A stretch of DNA of 64,000 bases. Origin: Pseudomonas sp. DTU12.3 (GTDB taxonomy: Bacteria; Pseudomonadota; Gammaproteobacteria; Pseudomonadales; Pseudomonadaceae). The stretch spans positions 3,971,501 through 4,035,500 of the forward strand of contig NZ_CP027218.1 of the NCBI RefSeq assembly GCF_004124275.1, in the 5' to 3' direction. The position numbers and the translations under genes are program-made. Every line of letters starts with the position of its first letter. Within the stretch, counting starts at the first letter, position 1. Below the pieces are notes generated by a model. It had not been told where the DNA came from. It saw nothing but the letters and a program-made list of their open reading frames with translations, and made no database searches. Shown here piece after piece: positions 42,018-50,409 of the stretch.

Positions 42018-42086
42018 CCTTAAAGAGAGTTAAAAGCGGCCAATCCACTTCCGGCGCCGATTCTCGCCGCTGTTCCCGCAGAAAGC

Positions 42087-42119
42087 AAAAAGCCGCTTCC
42101 ACCCGAAGGTGGAAGCGGC
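42087..42119 (-). terminator. Rho-independent terminator of the small membrane-protein operon
   Basis: GCCGCTTCCACC (42092-42103) and GGTGGAAGCGGC (42108-42119) form a perfect 12-bp stem with a CGAA loop. On the minus strand it is followed by TTTTTGC. Confidence 0.92.
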
Positions 42120-42144
42120 CGAGGCATGGGCCTCAATGGAGCAA

Positions 42145-42219
42145 TCAGTGCACGAACAGAGCAATCAGAATGATGATCGGGATCGGTACGCCGAGGAAAA
42201 ACAGCAGTAATGAGCGCAT
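42145..42219 (-). CDS. Very small membrane protein (24 residues)
   Basis: The minus strand from the ATG at 42219 encodes 24 residues, MRSLLLFFLGVPIPIIILIA then LFVH, a single hydrophobic helix with a Pro hinge. AAGGAG lies seven bases upstream, which favours this ATG over one two codons earlier. It lies 15 bp after the end of the larger membrane-protein gene and directly before a strong terminator, so it looks like the last gene of that operon. The function is unknown. Confidence 0.7.
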   Translation of the reverse strand: MRSLLLFFLGVPIPIIILIALFVH

Positions 42220-42234
42220 GGTCATGCTCCTTGT

Positions 42235-43164
42235 TTAACGGACTGGAGTGGTCGTGGTGTAGGTATCGACTTCAACGTATTCAACTGCATCGCGACGGCG
42301 ACCGCCGAAAGTAGCCGCGAAACTGGCGAAGAACGCACCGGCCAGCAGCGAGATGAACATCCACAGCGAAGTCCAGGCAGCGACTTTGGCAGCGGTGTCG
42401 GCGGCTTGTTGAGCTTTCAACTTGGCGTCGGCCAGGGCTTTCTGGGTACGGGCGTAGATCTCGTCAACACGACGCTCGGCATCGGCCTGCGTCAGGTTGG
42501 TCCGCTGGGCCACCAGTTGTGCGAGGTAGGTGCGGTCTTCGGCGCTGAGCTGACCGTTGGCCAGGCTTTGCGCGAAGATGCGGGTTACGGCGCCATGCGC
42601 GGCGTCATCGCTGACGGAAGCCGGACGGTCATCGCGGAACAGGCTGTCGATGTAGTAGCCGTATTGATTGCTGTCGGTGTTCGCCGCAGCGGAACCTGCT
42701 GCCTGAGTCATGGCGCTGGCTGCACCGCCAGCGACACTGGCACCGGCCTGTACACCGCCACTGATGACGCTGCTGACCGAGCCAACCACCAAAACCGCGG
42801 TGACCAACGTCGCCACACACCAGGCAAGGAAGCCGTGCGCGGTGTCGCGGAAATACACCTCATCGCCGTGCATGTTCGCCCACTTCACCCGCAGGCGACC
42901 GGCGATGTAACCGCCCATGCCGGAGGCGATGATTTGCGTCGCCGCCAGCCAGACAATGGTTGAAATGCCCAGGCCCTTGGCGCTGACGCCCTCTCCGGCC
43001 CACGGTGAAACGGCAGAGAAACCCAAACCGAAACCGAGCAGGACCAAAATCATCGACAGGGCAGCGGCAGCCGCAGCACCTGCGAAAATCGCGCCCCAGG
43101 ACACGCCCGAAACGCTGCTCGACTCTTCGAAGGCAGGATATAACCCATCAGAGGATCTATTCAT
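42235..43164 (-). CDS. Conserved hypothetical membrane protein
   Basis: A 309-residue protein. Membrane segments are near residues 22-45 (WGAIFAGAAAAAALSMILVLLGFGLGF), 65-90 and 115-140, with a last one at about 265-290 (WTSLWMFISLLAGAFFASFAATFGG). A Gly/Ala/Ser-rich stretch follows the third helix, then a soluble helical part with DAERRVDEIYARTQKALADAKLKAQQAADTAAKVA. The C-terminus is Thr-rich. The ATG at 43164 has GGAG nine bases upstream. The operon contains the 24-residue protein downstream. No function is known to me. Confidence 0.72.
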   Translation of the reverse strand: MNRSSDGLYPAFEESSSVSGVSWGAIFAGAAAAAALSMILVLLGFGLGFSAVSPWAGEGVSAKGLGISTIVWLAATQIIASGMGGYIAGRLRVKWANMHGDEVYFRDTAHGFLAWCVATLVTAVLVVGSVSSVISGGVQAGASVAGGAASAMTQAAGSAAANTDSNQYGYYIDSLFRDDRPASVSDDAAHGAVTRIFAQSLANGQLSAEDRTYLAQLVAQRTNLTQADAERRVDEIYARTQKALADAKLKAQQAADTAAKVAAWTSLWMFISLLAGAFFASFAATFGGRRRDAVEYVEVDTYTTTTPVR

Positions 43165-43356
43165 TGTTGTTCTGCTCCAGGCATGAAAAATGGTGTTACA
43201 ACTCGTCATCAGATGAATTGCAGTGACCGTGCCAGTCGCAGAAATTAAATAAATCGTTTTGTTTCAATAAGTTAGAAAGAATGAACTTCCCAGGACCATG
43301 CAAATTGCAACAACAGCCGGATAACAGCGGGTTTTATGCATTGGCACAAATGCCAG

Positions 43357-43692
43357 CTATTTGCGTTTGTAGCTTTTGTTACCGCTGGGCGTCAGGCAAT
43401 ACACGCCACCGCGTGGGCCAGTGCAGAACGAACCGCTGCCGCAGGCGCAGCCATCGTCGCTCTGCAGGAAGTTTTGCGGTCGGGCCTGCTGGCGCTCGCC
43501 AAACATGGCCGCGCAGCTTTTCTTCGAACCGCTGATCGAGCCGTCATTGCACAGGAACAGGTCGCCATCGCAACGAGCAATACCGCCCTTTTTCCCGGAA
43601 CACGGGGTGTTGGCCGCCCAGGTTGAAGCGCTGAACAGCAACAATAACAACCCGGTGATTGGCATCCAGCCACGGCGAATGGAGATACGCAC
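43357..43692 (-). CDS. Cysteine-rich secreted hypothetical protein
   Basis: A 111-residue protein with a signal peptide (MRISIRRGWMPITGLLLLLF to SASTWA). The mature part of about 85 residues contains eight cysteines in motifs such as CSGKKGGIARCDGDLFLCNDG, SKKSCAAM, GCACGSGSFCTGPRGGVYCL. This implies several disulfides and a small periplasmic or secreted domain. I do not know a function. It is a single gene, convergent with nothing and upstream of a two-component system on the other strand. Confidence 0.7.
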   Translation of the reverse strand: MRISIRRGWMPITGLLLLLFSASTWAANTPCSGKKGGIARCDGDLFLCNDGSISGSKKSCAAMFGERQQARPQNFLQSDDGCACGSGSFCTGPRGGVYCLTPSGNKSYKRK

Positions 43693-43858
43693 AGAACCGC
43701 TCCTGATTGAATTTATGGCCAGATGATATCAACGTTCTCGCAAATTAATCGCCAAGGCGCGCAAATGACAGCTACAACATGAAAGTTAATTTAAAGCGTC
43801 AGCGGATTTTCTTGGCAAAATGCTGCCATTCCGTTTGAACCGATCAGCAGGCCTGCCT

Positions 43859-44542
43859 ATGACTCGTATCTTGACCATCGAAGACGACGCCGTGACCGCT
43901 CGGGAAATCGTCGCCGAACTGAGCAGCCACGGGCTGGACGTAGACTGGGTCGACAATGGCCGTGAAGGCCTCGACCGCGCCGTAAGCGGCAACTACGACT
44001 TGATCACCCTCGATCGCATGCTCCCCGAACTCGATGGCCTGGCCATCGTCACCACGCTGCGCACCATGGGCGTGGCCACGCCGATTCTGATGATCAGCGC
44101 CCTCTCCGATGTCGATGAACGCGTGCGCGGCTTGCGTGCCGGCGGCGATGATTATCTGACCAAGCCGTTCGCCACCGATGAAATGGCGGCGCGGGTGGAA
44201 GTGTTGCTGCGTCGGCAGAACAGCGGCGCGACTCAGGCCACCACCTTGCAGGTCGCCGACCTTGAGCTGGACCTGATCAGCCACGAAGCGCGCCGTGCCG
44301 AACAGGTGCTGACGCTATTGCCGACCGAATACAAGCTGCTCGAATTCCTCATGCGCAACAGCGGCCAGATCCTTTCGCGGATGATGATTTTCGAAGAAGT
44401 CTGGGGTTATCACTTCGACCCGGGCACCAACCTGATCGACGTGCACATCGGCCGTCTGCGCAAGAAGATCGACGCAGTGGGCAACGTTCCGCTGATCCGC
44501 ACGGTACGAGGCTCGGGTTATGTCATTGCCGAACCCGTCTGA
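43859..44542 (+). CDS. OmpR-family response regulator
   Basis: A 227-residue regulator. The receiver domain has E8-D9-D10, phospho-acceptor D52 (LITLDRMLPELDG) and the lysine in GGDDYLTKPF. The winged-helix DNA-binding domain has LLPTEYKLLEFLMRNSGQILSRMMIFEEVWGYHFDPGTNLIDVHIGRLRKKID and VRGSGYVIAE. The start at 43859 is the family start MTRILTIEDD. It overlaps the histidine kinase gene by 23 bp. The stimulus is unknown. Confidence 0.92.
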   Translation: MTRILTIEDDAVTAREIVAELSSHGLDVDWVDNGREGLDRAVSGNYDLITLDRMLPELDGLAIVTTLRTMGVATPILMISALSDVDERVRGLRAGGDDYLTKPFATDEMAARVEVLLRRQNSGATQATTLQVADLELDLISHEARRAEQVLTLLPTEYKLLEFLMRNSGQILSRMMIFEEVWGYHFDPGTNLIDVHIGRLRKKIDAVGNVPLIRTVRGSGYVIAEPV

Positions 44543-45914
44543 CGGCTGGCGCTCCTCCAGCAGCCGTTTGCTGGCGCTGTACAGTTCGCTGTTCGTGGCG
44601 TGGAGCGCGATCCTCATGGGGGTCATGTACTACGAAGTCTCCGGTTACCTCGACAACCTCGCCAAACATTCGTTGATGCAACGTCAGCATCTGTTCTCGC
44701 ACTTTCGCGGTGAGCAACTGGAAGAAGCCCTCGCTGCGAGCATGACCTTCGACATTCGCGGCATCGACGCCTACGGTCTGTTCGACGCGCAGGGCGTCTA
44801 CCTCGGCGGCGCCTTGCAGCAGATCCCCGAAGGCCTGCCGCTGGACGGCAAGATCCACATGCTCGCCGATTGCGCCGACTCCGATGACCCGACCCTGCCC
44901 AATGACAGCTGCGATGCCGTCGCCACGCAAACCCGCGATGGGCGCTGGCTGGTGTTGCTGCGCGACAACGGCTCGCTGTTCGCGGTGACGCGAATCATTT
45001 TGCATGCGCTGTTCTGGGGTGTGTCGCTGACGATTCTGCCGGGGATTGCCGGTTGGCATTTGCTGCGGCGCCGCCCGTTGCGGCGGATTCGGGCGATTCA
45101 GGCCAGCGCGCAGTCGATCGTTGCCGGTGACCTGACGCACCGTTTGCCGTTGTCCAACCGCCGCGATGAACTGGACATGCTCGCGGCCATCGTTAACGCC
45201 ATGCTCGAACGCATCGAGCGCTTGATGAATGAGGTCAAAGGCGTCTGCGACAACATCGCCCACGATTTGCGCACCCCGCTGACGCGCCTGCGCGCGCAGT
45301 TGTATCGCATGCAGCAACAGGCCGGCGAAGGCTCGCAGGAGGCGGCGCAACTGGATCTGGTGCTGGCGGAAGCGGACACGTTGATGGCGCGTTTTCGCGG
45401 CCTGCTGCGGATTTCCGAGCTGGAGGATCGGCAGCGGCGTTCAGGGTTCGTCGAGCTGGATCCGGTGCAACTGCTGGAAGAATTGCATGAGTTCTACCTG
45501 CCGCTGGCCGAGGAAGGCGAGCTGTGTTTCGAGCTGAACATGCCGGAGACATTGCCGCCGCTCAATGGTGATCGGGCGTTGTTGTTCGAGGCGTTGGCGA
45601 ACCTGCTGAGCAACTCGATCAAGTTCACCCCGCCCGGCGGCACGGTGATGTTGCGCGGGGTGAATGCCGGTGGGCAGACGCGGATCGAAGTGCACGACTC
45701 AGGACCGGGAATTCCCGAATCGGAGCGTGAGGCGGTGTTCCAGCGCTTCTATCGTGCTGAAGGTGGGCAGCCGCAAAGCGGCTTTGGTCTGGGCTTGTCG
45801 ATAGTGGCTGCGATTGTCAGCTTGCACGGCTTCAACCTGGAAGTCGGCAGCAGCGATCTGGGCGGGGCGAAACTGCTGCTCGATTGCCGGCAGAGCCTGA
45901 TCGAAAACTCCTGA
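44520..45914 (+). CDS. Sensor histidine kinase
   Basis: A 464-residue membrane kinase. Two membrane helices (about 17-38 and 155-180) enclose a periplasmic sensor of about 115 residues containing DCADSDDPTLPNDSC. A HAMP domain (about 182-235) and the H-box DNIAHDLRTPLTRLRAQL follow (H248). The ATPase domain has N-, G1- and G2-type boxes: LLSNSIKFTPPGG, DSGPGIPESE and GFGLGLSIVAAI. It pairs with the preceding response regulator. The signal is not evident. Confidence 0.92.
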   Translation: MSLPNPSDGWRSSSSRLLALYSSLFVAWSAILMGVMYYEVSGYLDNLAKHSLMQRQHLFSHFRGEQLEEALAASMTFDIRGIDAYGLFDAQGVYLGGALQQIPEGLPLDGKIHMLADCADSDDPTLPNDSCDAVATQTRDGRWLVLLRDNGSLFAVTRIILHALFWGVSLTILPGIAGWHLLRRRPLRRIRAIQASAQSIVAGDLTHRLPLSNRRDELDMLAAIVNAMLERIERLMNEVKGVCDNIAHDLRTPLTRLRAQLYRMQQQAGEGSQEAAQLDLVLAEADTLMARFRGLLRISELEDRQRRSGFVELDPVQLLEELHEFYLPLAEEGELCFELNMPETLPPLNGDRALLFEALANLLSNSIKFTPPGGTVMLRGVNAGGQTRIEVHDSGPGIPESEREAVFQRFYRAEGGQPQSGFGLGLSIVAAIVSLHGFNLEVGSSDLGGAKLLLDCRQSLIENS

Positions 45915-45938
45915 CCTCCCCCTTGGAATGCAACCCCT

Positions 45939-46026
45939 GTAGGAGTGAGCCTGCTCGCGATAGCGGTGTGTCAGTCAACTTACTCGTTACTGACAGATTG
46001 CTATCGCGAGCAGGCTCACTCCTACA
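45939..46026. repeat. REPIN, GTAGGAGTGAGCCTGCTCGCGA type
   Basis: Inverted arms of the hybrid type (GTAGGAGTGAGCC) with a loop of about 40 bp, between convergent genes. Confidence 0.88.
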
Positions 46027-46043
46027 TTGGATTGTGGTGTTCT

Positions 46044-46454
46044 TCAGGTTGGGTAATTGGCGCGCAGGGCTTCGAGGCCACCCTGGTAGATGCCGCTGAA
46101 CAGCGCTACTACTTCCTCATCGCTCACGCCTTTGGCATTGAAGCGCCCCGACCACGTGACCCGTGCGCCCTGCCCCTGGGCTTCGACCTTGATCGTCGCC
46201 AGATAATCCGTGGCCGGGAACGGCGCTTGCTCGATCGAATAGCTGTAGGTCTTCGCTGTGTTATCGAACGCCTGCAGACGCTCGATCACCACGCCGCCAT
46301 CAGCGGTCTGCAAGGTGCGCACACGGCCACCGTCACTCAGTTCGCTGTTGGGAATGAAGGGTAGCCAATCGGGCAGCGTGTTGAAGCCGCCGATCAATTG
46401 CCAGACCTGATCGGCCGAAGCCGGGATTTCGATGGTTGCTGATGCTGTTGGCAT
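46044..46454 (-). CDS. SRPBCC/START-like ligand-binding protein
   Basis: A 136-residue helix-grip protein of the polyketide-cyclase/SRPBCC type: ATIEIPASADQVWQLIGGFNTLPDWLPFIPNSELSDGGRVRTLQ and a long C-terminal helix. Such domains bind hydrophobic ligands. It lies 21 bp after the SDR gene and is third in a unit with an aldo/keto reductase and an SDR. Confidence 0.83.
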   Translation of the reverse strand: MPTASATIEIPASADQVWQLIGGFNTLPDWLPFIPNSELSDGGRVRTLQTADGGVVIERLQAFDNTAKTYSYSIEQAPFPATDYLATIKVEAQGQGARVTWSGRFNAKGVSDEEVVALFSGIYQGGLEALRANYPT

Positions 46455-46475
46455 AAAAAACAGTTCTCCAGATAC

Positions 46476-47273
46476 TTAGATTGTCAGGCTGTCGACCACG
46501 CCGCCATCGACGCGCAAAGCGGCGCCCGTGGTGGCCGAGGACAGCGGCGAAGCGATGTAGGTGACCAGATGCGCGACCTCTTCGACATCCGCGACACGCT
46601 GGATGATGGAGGTCGGGCGGGCCTTGAGCACAAAGGCGTCGGCCTCATCACGCAGGTTGCGCCCGGATTCGGCGGCCGCATCCTTGAGCATGTCTTGCAG
46701 GCCATCGGTGAAGGTCGGCCCCGGCAGAATCGCATTGACCGTCACGCCGGTGCCAGCCAGACGTTTGGCCAAACCGTGGGACACCGCCAGATTGGCACTT
46801 TTGGTCACGCCATAGTTGATCATGTCTGCCGGGGTTGCCACGCCGGATTCCGAAGACAGGAAAATCACCCGGCCCCAGCCCTGCTCGACCATCGCCGGCA
46901 CATAATGCCGCGCCAGGCGCACGCCGGAAATCACGTTGACCTCGTAGAAGCGCGTCCACTCGCTGTCCGGCGCTTCGAAGAAATCGACAGCGTCGAAGAT
47001 GCCGAGGTTGTTCACCAGAATGTCCGCACGTGGCTCGGCGGCGAACAGTTTCTGCGCGCCCTCCGCCGTGCCCAGATCGGCAGCCAGACCGCGCAATTGG
47101 GCGCCCGGCACTTTCTCCCGGATGCTCGCCAGCGCCTGTTCGACCTTGCCGGCGTCACGGCCAATGACAATCACCGTGGCCCCCGCCTCAGCCAATGACT
47201 GGCTGATGCCCAGACCAATGCCCGCCGTACTGCCACTGACAATCGCCAGCTTGCCACCCAAGTCAATCTTCAT
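46476..47273 (-). CDS. Short-chain dehydrogenase/reductase
   Basis: A 265-residue classical-type SDR: cofactor motif GSTAGIGLGIS, NNLG at residues 85-90, catalytic Ser in LSSESGVATP and Y-x3-K in MINYGVTKSANLAVS. The C-terminus ends TGAALRVDGGVVDSLTI. The ATG overlaps the stop of the aldo/keto reductase (TAATG, 47271-47275), so the two are translated together. The substrate is unknown. Confidence 0.9.
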   Translation of the reverse strand: MKIDLGGKLAIVSGSTAGIGLGISQSLAEAGATVIVIGRDAGKVEQALASIREKVPGAQLRGLAADLGTAEGAQKLFAAEPRADILVNNLGIFDAVDFFEAPDSEWTRFYEVNVISGVRLARHYVPAMVEQGWGRVIFLSSESGVATPADMINYGVTKSANLAVSHGLAKRLAGTGVTVNAILPGPTFTDGLQDMLKDAAAESGRNLRDEADAFVLKARPTSIIQRVADVEEVAHLVTYIASPLSSATTGAALRVDGGVVDSLTI

Positions 47274-48322
47274 TACACACCTCCCATGTAGGAGCTGCCG
47301 AAGGCTGCGATCTTTTGATCCGGCAACGGCGCCCGTTCAGAAACCAGTTTCGCTTCACGCAATGCCTGCCAGAAACCGGCAGGAATGACCGCCGACAACG
47401 CCGCGACATCTTCAGCAATCCGCCCCGGCTTGCTCGCGCCCGGAATCACCGCCGCGACCGCTGGGTTGGCCAGCGAAAACTGCAGCGCGGCGGCTTTTAC
47501 ATCAACGTTGTAGGCTGCGGCGATGCGCTTGATCTGTTCCACTCTGGCGATGATCTCAGGGCTGGCTTTCTGGTATTCGAAGTGCGAGCCACCGGCCAGA
47601 ATGCCCGAGCTGTAAGGACCTCCGACGACGATTTCAACGTTCTGTGCCAGCGCCGCATCCATCAGGCGTTGCAGCGGCCGTTCGTGGTCGAGCAGCGTGT
47701 AGCGTCCGGCGAGGAGAAAGCCGTCAGGCTGCGCCTCGGCCAGATCCAGAGTCAGTTCGCACGGCTCGACTTTGTTCACGCCCAGGCCCCAGGCCTTGAT
47801 CACGCCTTCTTCACGCAAACGGGTCAGCACCTTGAAAGCGCCGGTGCGCGCCTGATTGAAGTATTCCAGCCATTGATCGCCGTAGAAATCCTGAGCGATG
47901 TCATGCACCCAGACGATGTCGAGGCGATCGGTTTGCAGACGCTTGAGGCTGTCTTCGATGGAGCGCAGGGTGGCGTCGGCGCTGTAGTCGTTGACGATCT
48001 TGTTCGGCCGGCCGTGTTCGAATACACCGCTTTTTTCACCGAGATCGCGGGCGGCGGCGTCTTCGACTTCGTCGAGAATCACCCGCCCGACTTTGCTGCT
48101 GAGTACGTAGTCGTCACGCTGATATTGCTTCAAGGCTTCGCCAAGGCGGATTTCCGACAGGCCCGAGCCGTAAAACGGCGCGGTGTCGAAGTAGCGTACG
48201 CCAGCATCCCATGCGGCATGCACGGTGGCTTGCGCTTCGGCTTCCGGGATGGCGCGGAACATGTTGCCCAGTGGTGCGGTGCCGAAGCCCAGTTGGCCGG
48301 GCAGTTTGTCTTTCAAGCTCAT
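47273..48322 (-). CDS. Aldo/keto reductase
   Basis: A 349-residue AKR-fold oxidoreductase, similar to the L-fucose/D-threo-aldose dehydrogenase-like subgroup: RYFDTAPFYGSGLSEIRLGEAL, LSSKVGRV, DIVWVHDIAQDFYGDQW, and GASKPGRIAEDVAAL near the end. The last codons (DQKIAAFGSS) are written by a REP arm (47287-47320), then comes the stop that overlaps the SDR start. It is the first gene of the AKR-SDR-SRPBCC unit and is divergent from a LysR gene. Confidence 0.9.
   Translation of the reverse strand: MSLKDKLPGQLGFGTAPLGNMFRAIPEAEAQATVHAAWDAGVRYFDTAPFYGSGLSEIRLGEALKQYQRDDYVLSSKVGRVILDEVEDAAARDLGEKSGVFEHGRPNKIVNDYSADATLRSIEDSLKRLQTDRLDIVWVHDIAQDFYGDQWLEYFNQARTGAFKVLTRLREEGVIKAWGLGVNKVEPCELTLDLAEAQPDGFLLAGRYTLLDHERPLQRLMDAALAQNVEIVVGGPYSSGILAGGSHFEYQKASPEIIARVEQIKRIAAAYNVDVKAAALQFSLANPAVAAVIPGASKPGRIAEDVAALSAVIPAGFWQALREAKLVSERAPLPDQKIAAFGSSYMGGV
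47287..47320. repeat. Single REP arm inside the AKR 3' end
   Basis: GTAGGAGCTGCCGAAGGCTG with the following CGATCTTTTGATC. It is translated in frame as the C-terminal tail of the reductase. Confidence 0.85.
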
Positions 48323-48434
48323 CGGATTGTCCTCATTCGTTCTGGGTCTGTGTGACCGTTGAGCAGATCCTAGATTGCGACGCTTAGACCGTCCAAGACA
48401 TAATGTGCAGCACTTGAGTCCCTACAGGTCTGAC

Positions 48435-49331
48435 ATGATCGACATCCGCCAATTGCGCTACTTCGTGGTAGTCGCCGAAGAAGAACACGTCGGCCGCGCG
48501 GCCGAACGCCTGCACATTTCCCAATCGCCACTGAGCCGGCAGATCGCCCAGCTTGAAGAACGTCTGGGTCTGACCCTGTTCGAACGCAGCCAGCAACGCA
48601 TTCGCCTGACCCGCGACGGGCAGACGTTTCTCGCCGAAACCCGTGCCCTTCTCACGCACGCCAATCGCCTGGAATCGCTTGGCAAACGTCTCGGCCGTGG
48701 CGAAGAAGGCGGCTTGTGCATCGGTTATATCGAGAACGCCATGCATGCCGGGGTGCTGCCGAATGCCTTGCGCGTATTACGCGCGGATCGGCCGAATGTC
48801 CACGTCGCCTTGTACAACCTCAGTTCCGCTGAACAACTCGAAGGCCTGCGACAGCGTAGTCTCGATATTGCACTTGTGAGTGAGCCGCCGACCGATGACG
48901 ATCCGGATTTGCTGGGTTTCCAGGTGCTGGATGACCCGATGTTGCTGGCGCTGCCGGAACAGCATCGGTTGGCGCAGCAGGCGCTGTTGAGTCCGCAGGA
49001 TCTGGCGGATCAGGAGTGGATTGGCGTACAGCCGCGCCAGGACGCCAGCGATGAGTTTGTCAGCGCGTGCATCCGCGCGGGGTTTACCCCGGATGTGCGC
49101 ATGCACGCAACCGAACCGTTTACCGCGCTGGGGCTGGTGGCCTCGGGGCTGGGGATTGCGATGATTCAGAAAGGCCTGAGCCATAACGCGCCACCGGGCG
49201 TGGTACTGCGAGAAGTGCCGTGGCTGGCGTTCACCACTCCGCTGTGGGCAGCATGGCACCGGATCAATTTGCGACCGCTGGTGGAAACGTTCAGGAAAGT
49301 GCTCACCGACGGCGAAATTTGCGCTGACTGA
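48435..49331 (+). CDS. LysR-family transcriptional regulator
   Basis: A 298-residue LysR protein: IDIRQLRYFVVVAEEEHVGRAAERLHISQSPLSRQIAQLEERLGLTLFERSQQRIRLTRDG is the helix-turn-helix region, followed by an effector domain with a GLGIAMIQKGLSH segment. The start at 48435 (MIDIRQL) is the family start. It is divergent from the AKR-SDR-SRPBCC unit with a 112-bp shared region, so it probably regulates that unit. Confidence 0.92.
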   Translation: MIDIRQLRYFVVVAEEEHVGRAAERLHISQSPLSRQIAQLEERLGLTLFERSQQRIRLTRDGQTFLAETRALLTHANRLESLGKRLGRGEEGGLCIGYIENAMHAGVLPNALRVLRADRPNVHVALYNLSSAEQLEGLRQRSLDIALVSEPPTDDDPDLLGFQVLDDPMLLALPEQHRLAQQALLSPQDLADQEWIGVQPRQDASDEFVSACIRAGFTPDVRMHATEPFTALGLVASGLGIAMIQKGLSHNAPPGVVLREVPWLAFTTPLWAAWHRINLRPLVETFRKVLTDGEICAD

Positions 49332-49339
49332 AACGGCCC

Positions 49340-49523
49340 CTTCGCGAGCAAGCCCGCTCCCACAGGGGTTATGTGTTGCGCCAAAGATCTCCTGCCAAGC
49401 CAAATTCCCTGTGTAGGAGTGAGCCTGCTCGCGATGGCGTCGTGTCAATCGCTCTCTTTGTTGGCAGCTACACCGCTATCGCGAGCAGGCTCACTCCCAC
49501 AGGGGTTATGTGTTGCGCCAAAG
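49340..49523. repeat. REP cluster with a 26-bp direct repeat
   Basis: A single arm TTCGCGAGCAAGCCCGCTCC (49341-49360), then a REPIN of the GTAGGAGTGAGCC type (49411-49502). A 26-bp sequence starting CACAGGGGTTATGTGTTGCG follows both (49361-49386 and 49498-49523). This accounts for most of the 317-bp gap before the ICMT-like gene. Confidence 0.88.
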
Positions 49524-49648
49524 TTCTATTGCCACGCCAGCTACCACGATGTTTTGTGGCAATCCTCAAGTCCGTGGCCGGCTCCAATCCCCCACAGGGT
49601 TTGTGGCGATCTACACTGAACGGATCAGCCATCTGTCGTGAGATTGCC

Positions 49649-50308
49649 ATGAGAATGTCTGCGCAAATGACCGTCGTCGCTGTGCTCGCCACCCTCGCCT
49701 ATCTGGGCCTGGCGGTATGGGGCATTGGCGGGGTGGCGATTTTTTTCTCTCACGGTTCGCTGGTGCTGGTGGCGCTGGCCACCGTGGCGATGGTCGTGGC
49801 TTCGCTGTTTACCGAGGTCAATCTCAGTTCCGGCGAACGCGAAGACCGGGCCAATCGCTGGGTGCTTCCGGCGTTCGGGGTCATCGGCTTGATCAGTGGT
49901 TTTCTGCCGGCCTACTGCGACCGGGTGAATGTCTGGACGTTCGGTGGCGAAGGCGTGCGCTGGCTCGGGGCGTTGCTGTTTATCGTCGGTGGCGCGCTGC
50001 GGTTGTGGCCGGTGTTTGTGCTGGGCCGACGCTTCAGCGGGTTGGTGGCGATTCAACCGGGGCATCGGTTGGTCACCGATGGCATCTATCAACGGCTGCG
50101 CAACCCGAGTTATCTGGGGCTGGTGATCAACGCCGTGGGCTGGGCGCTGGCCTTCCGCTCAACTGTCGGCCTGCTGCTCGCGGCACTGACGTTGATCCCG
50201 CTGATCGCCCGCATTCATTCCGAAGAAGCCTTGCTGCGCACCCAGTTCGGCGCCGAATACGACGCCTATTGCGCCCGCAGCTGGCGCTTGCTGCCAGGCA
50301 TCTACTGA
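49649..50308 (+). CDS. Isoprenylcysteine carboxyl methyltransferase-like membrane protein
   Basis: A 219-residue protein with about five membrane helices. The C-terminal half has the ICMT/PEMT motif: GRRFSGLVAIQPGHRLVTDGIYQRLRNPSYLGLVINAVGWALAF and IHSEEALLRTQFGAEYDAYCARSWRLLPGIY. It is an S-adenosylmethionine-dependent methyltransferase fold of the membrane type. The ATG at 49649 is the first after the REP region; AGATTG precedes it. The bacterial substrate is unknown. Confidence 0.87.
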   Translation: MRMSAQMTVVAVLATLAYLGLAVWGIGGVAIFFSHGSLVLVALATVAMVVASLFTEVNLSSGEREDRANRWVLPAFGVIGLISGFLPAYCDRVNVWTFGGEGVRWLGALLFIVGGALRLWPVFVLGRRFSGLVAIQPGHRLVTDGIYQRLRNPSYLGLVINAVGWALAFRSTVGLLLAALTLIPLIARIHSEEALLRTQFGAEYDAYCARSWRLLPGIY

Positions 50309-50318
50309 CCCCAATCCC

Positions 50319-50404
50319 TGTAGGAGCTGCCGCAGGCTGCGATCTTTTGATCTTGTCTTGTTAAAAACAACATCAAAAGATCGCAGCCTTCGGCAGCGCC
50401 TACA
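50319..50404. repeat. REPIN, GTAGGAGCTGCCGCAGGC type
   Basis: An inverted pair with a loop of about 30 bp, between convergent genes. Confidence 0.9.
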
Positions 50405-50409
50405 CGACG

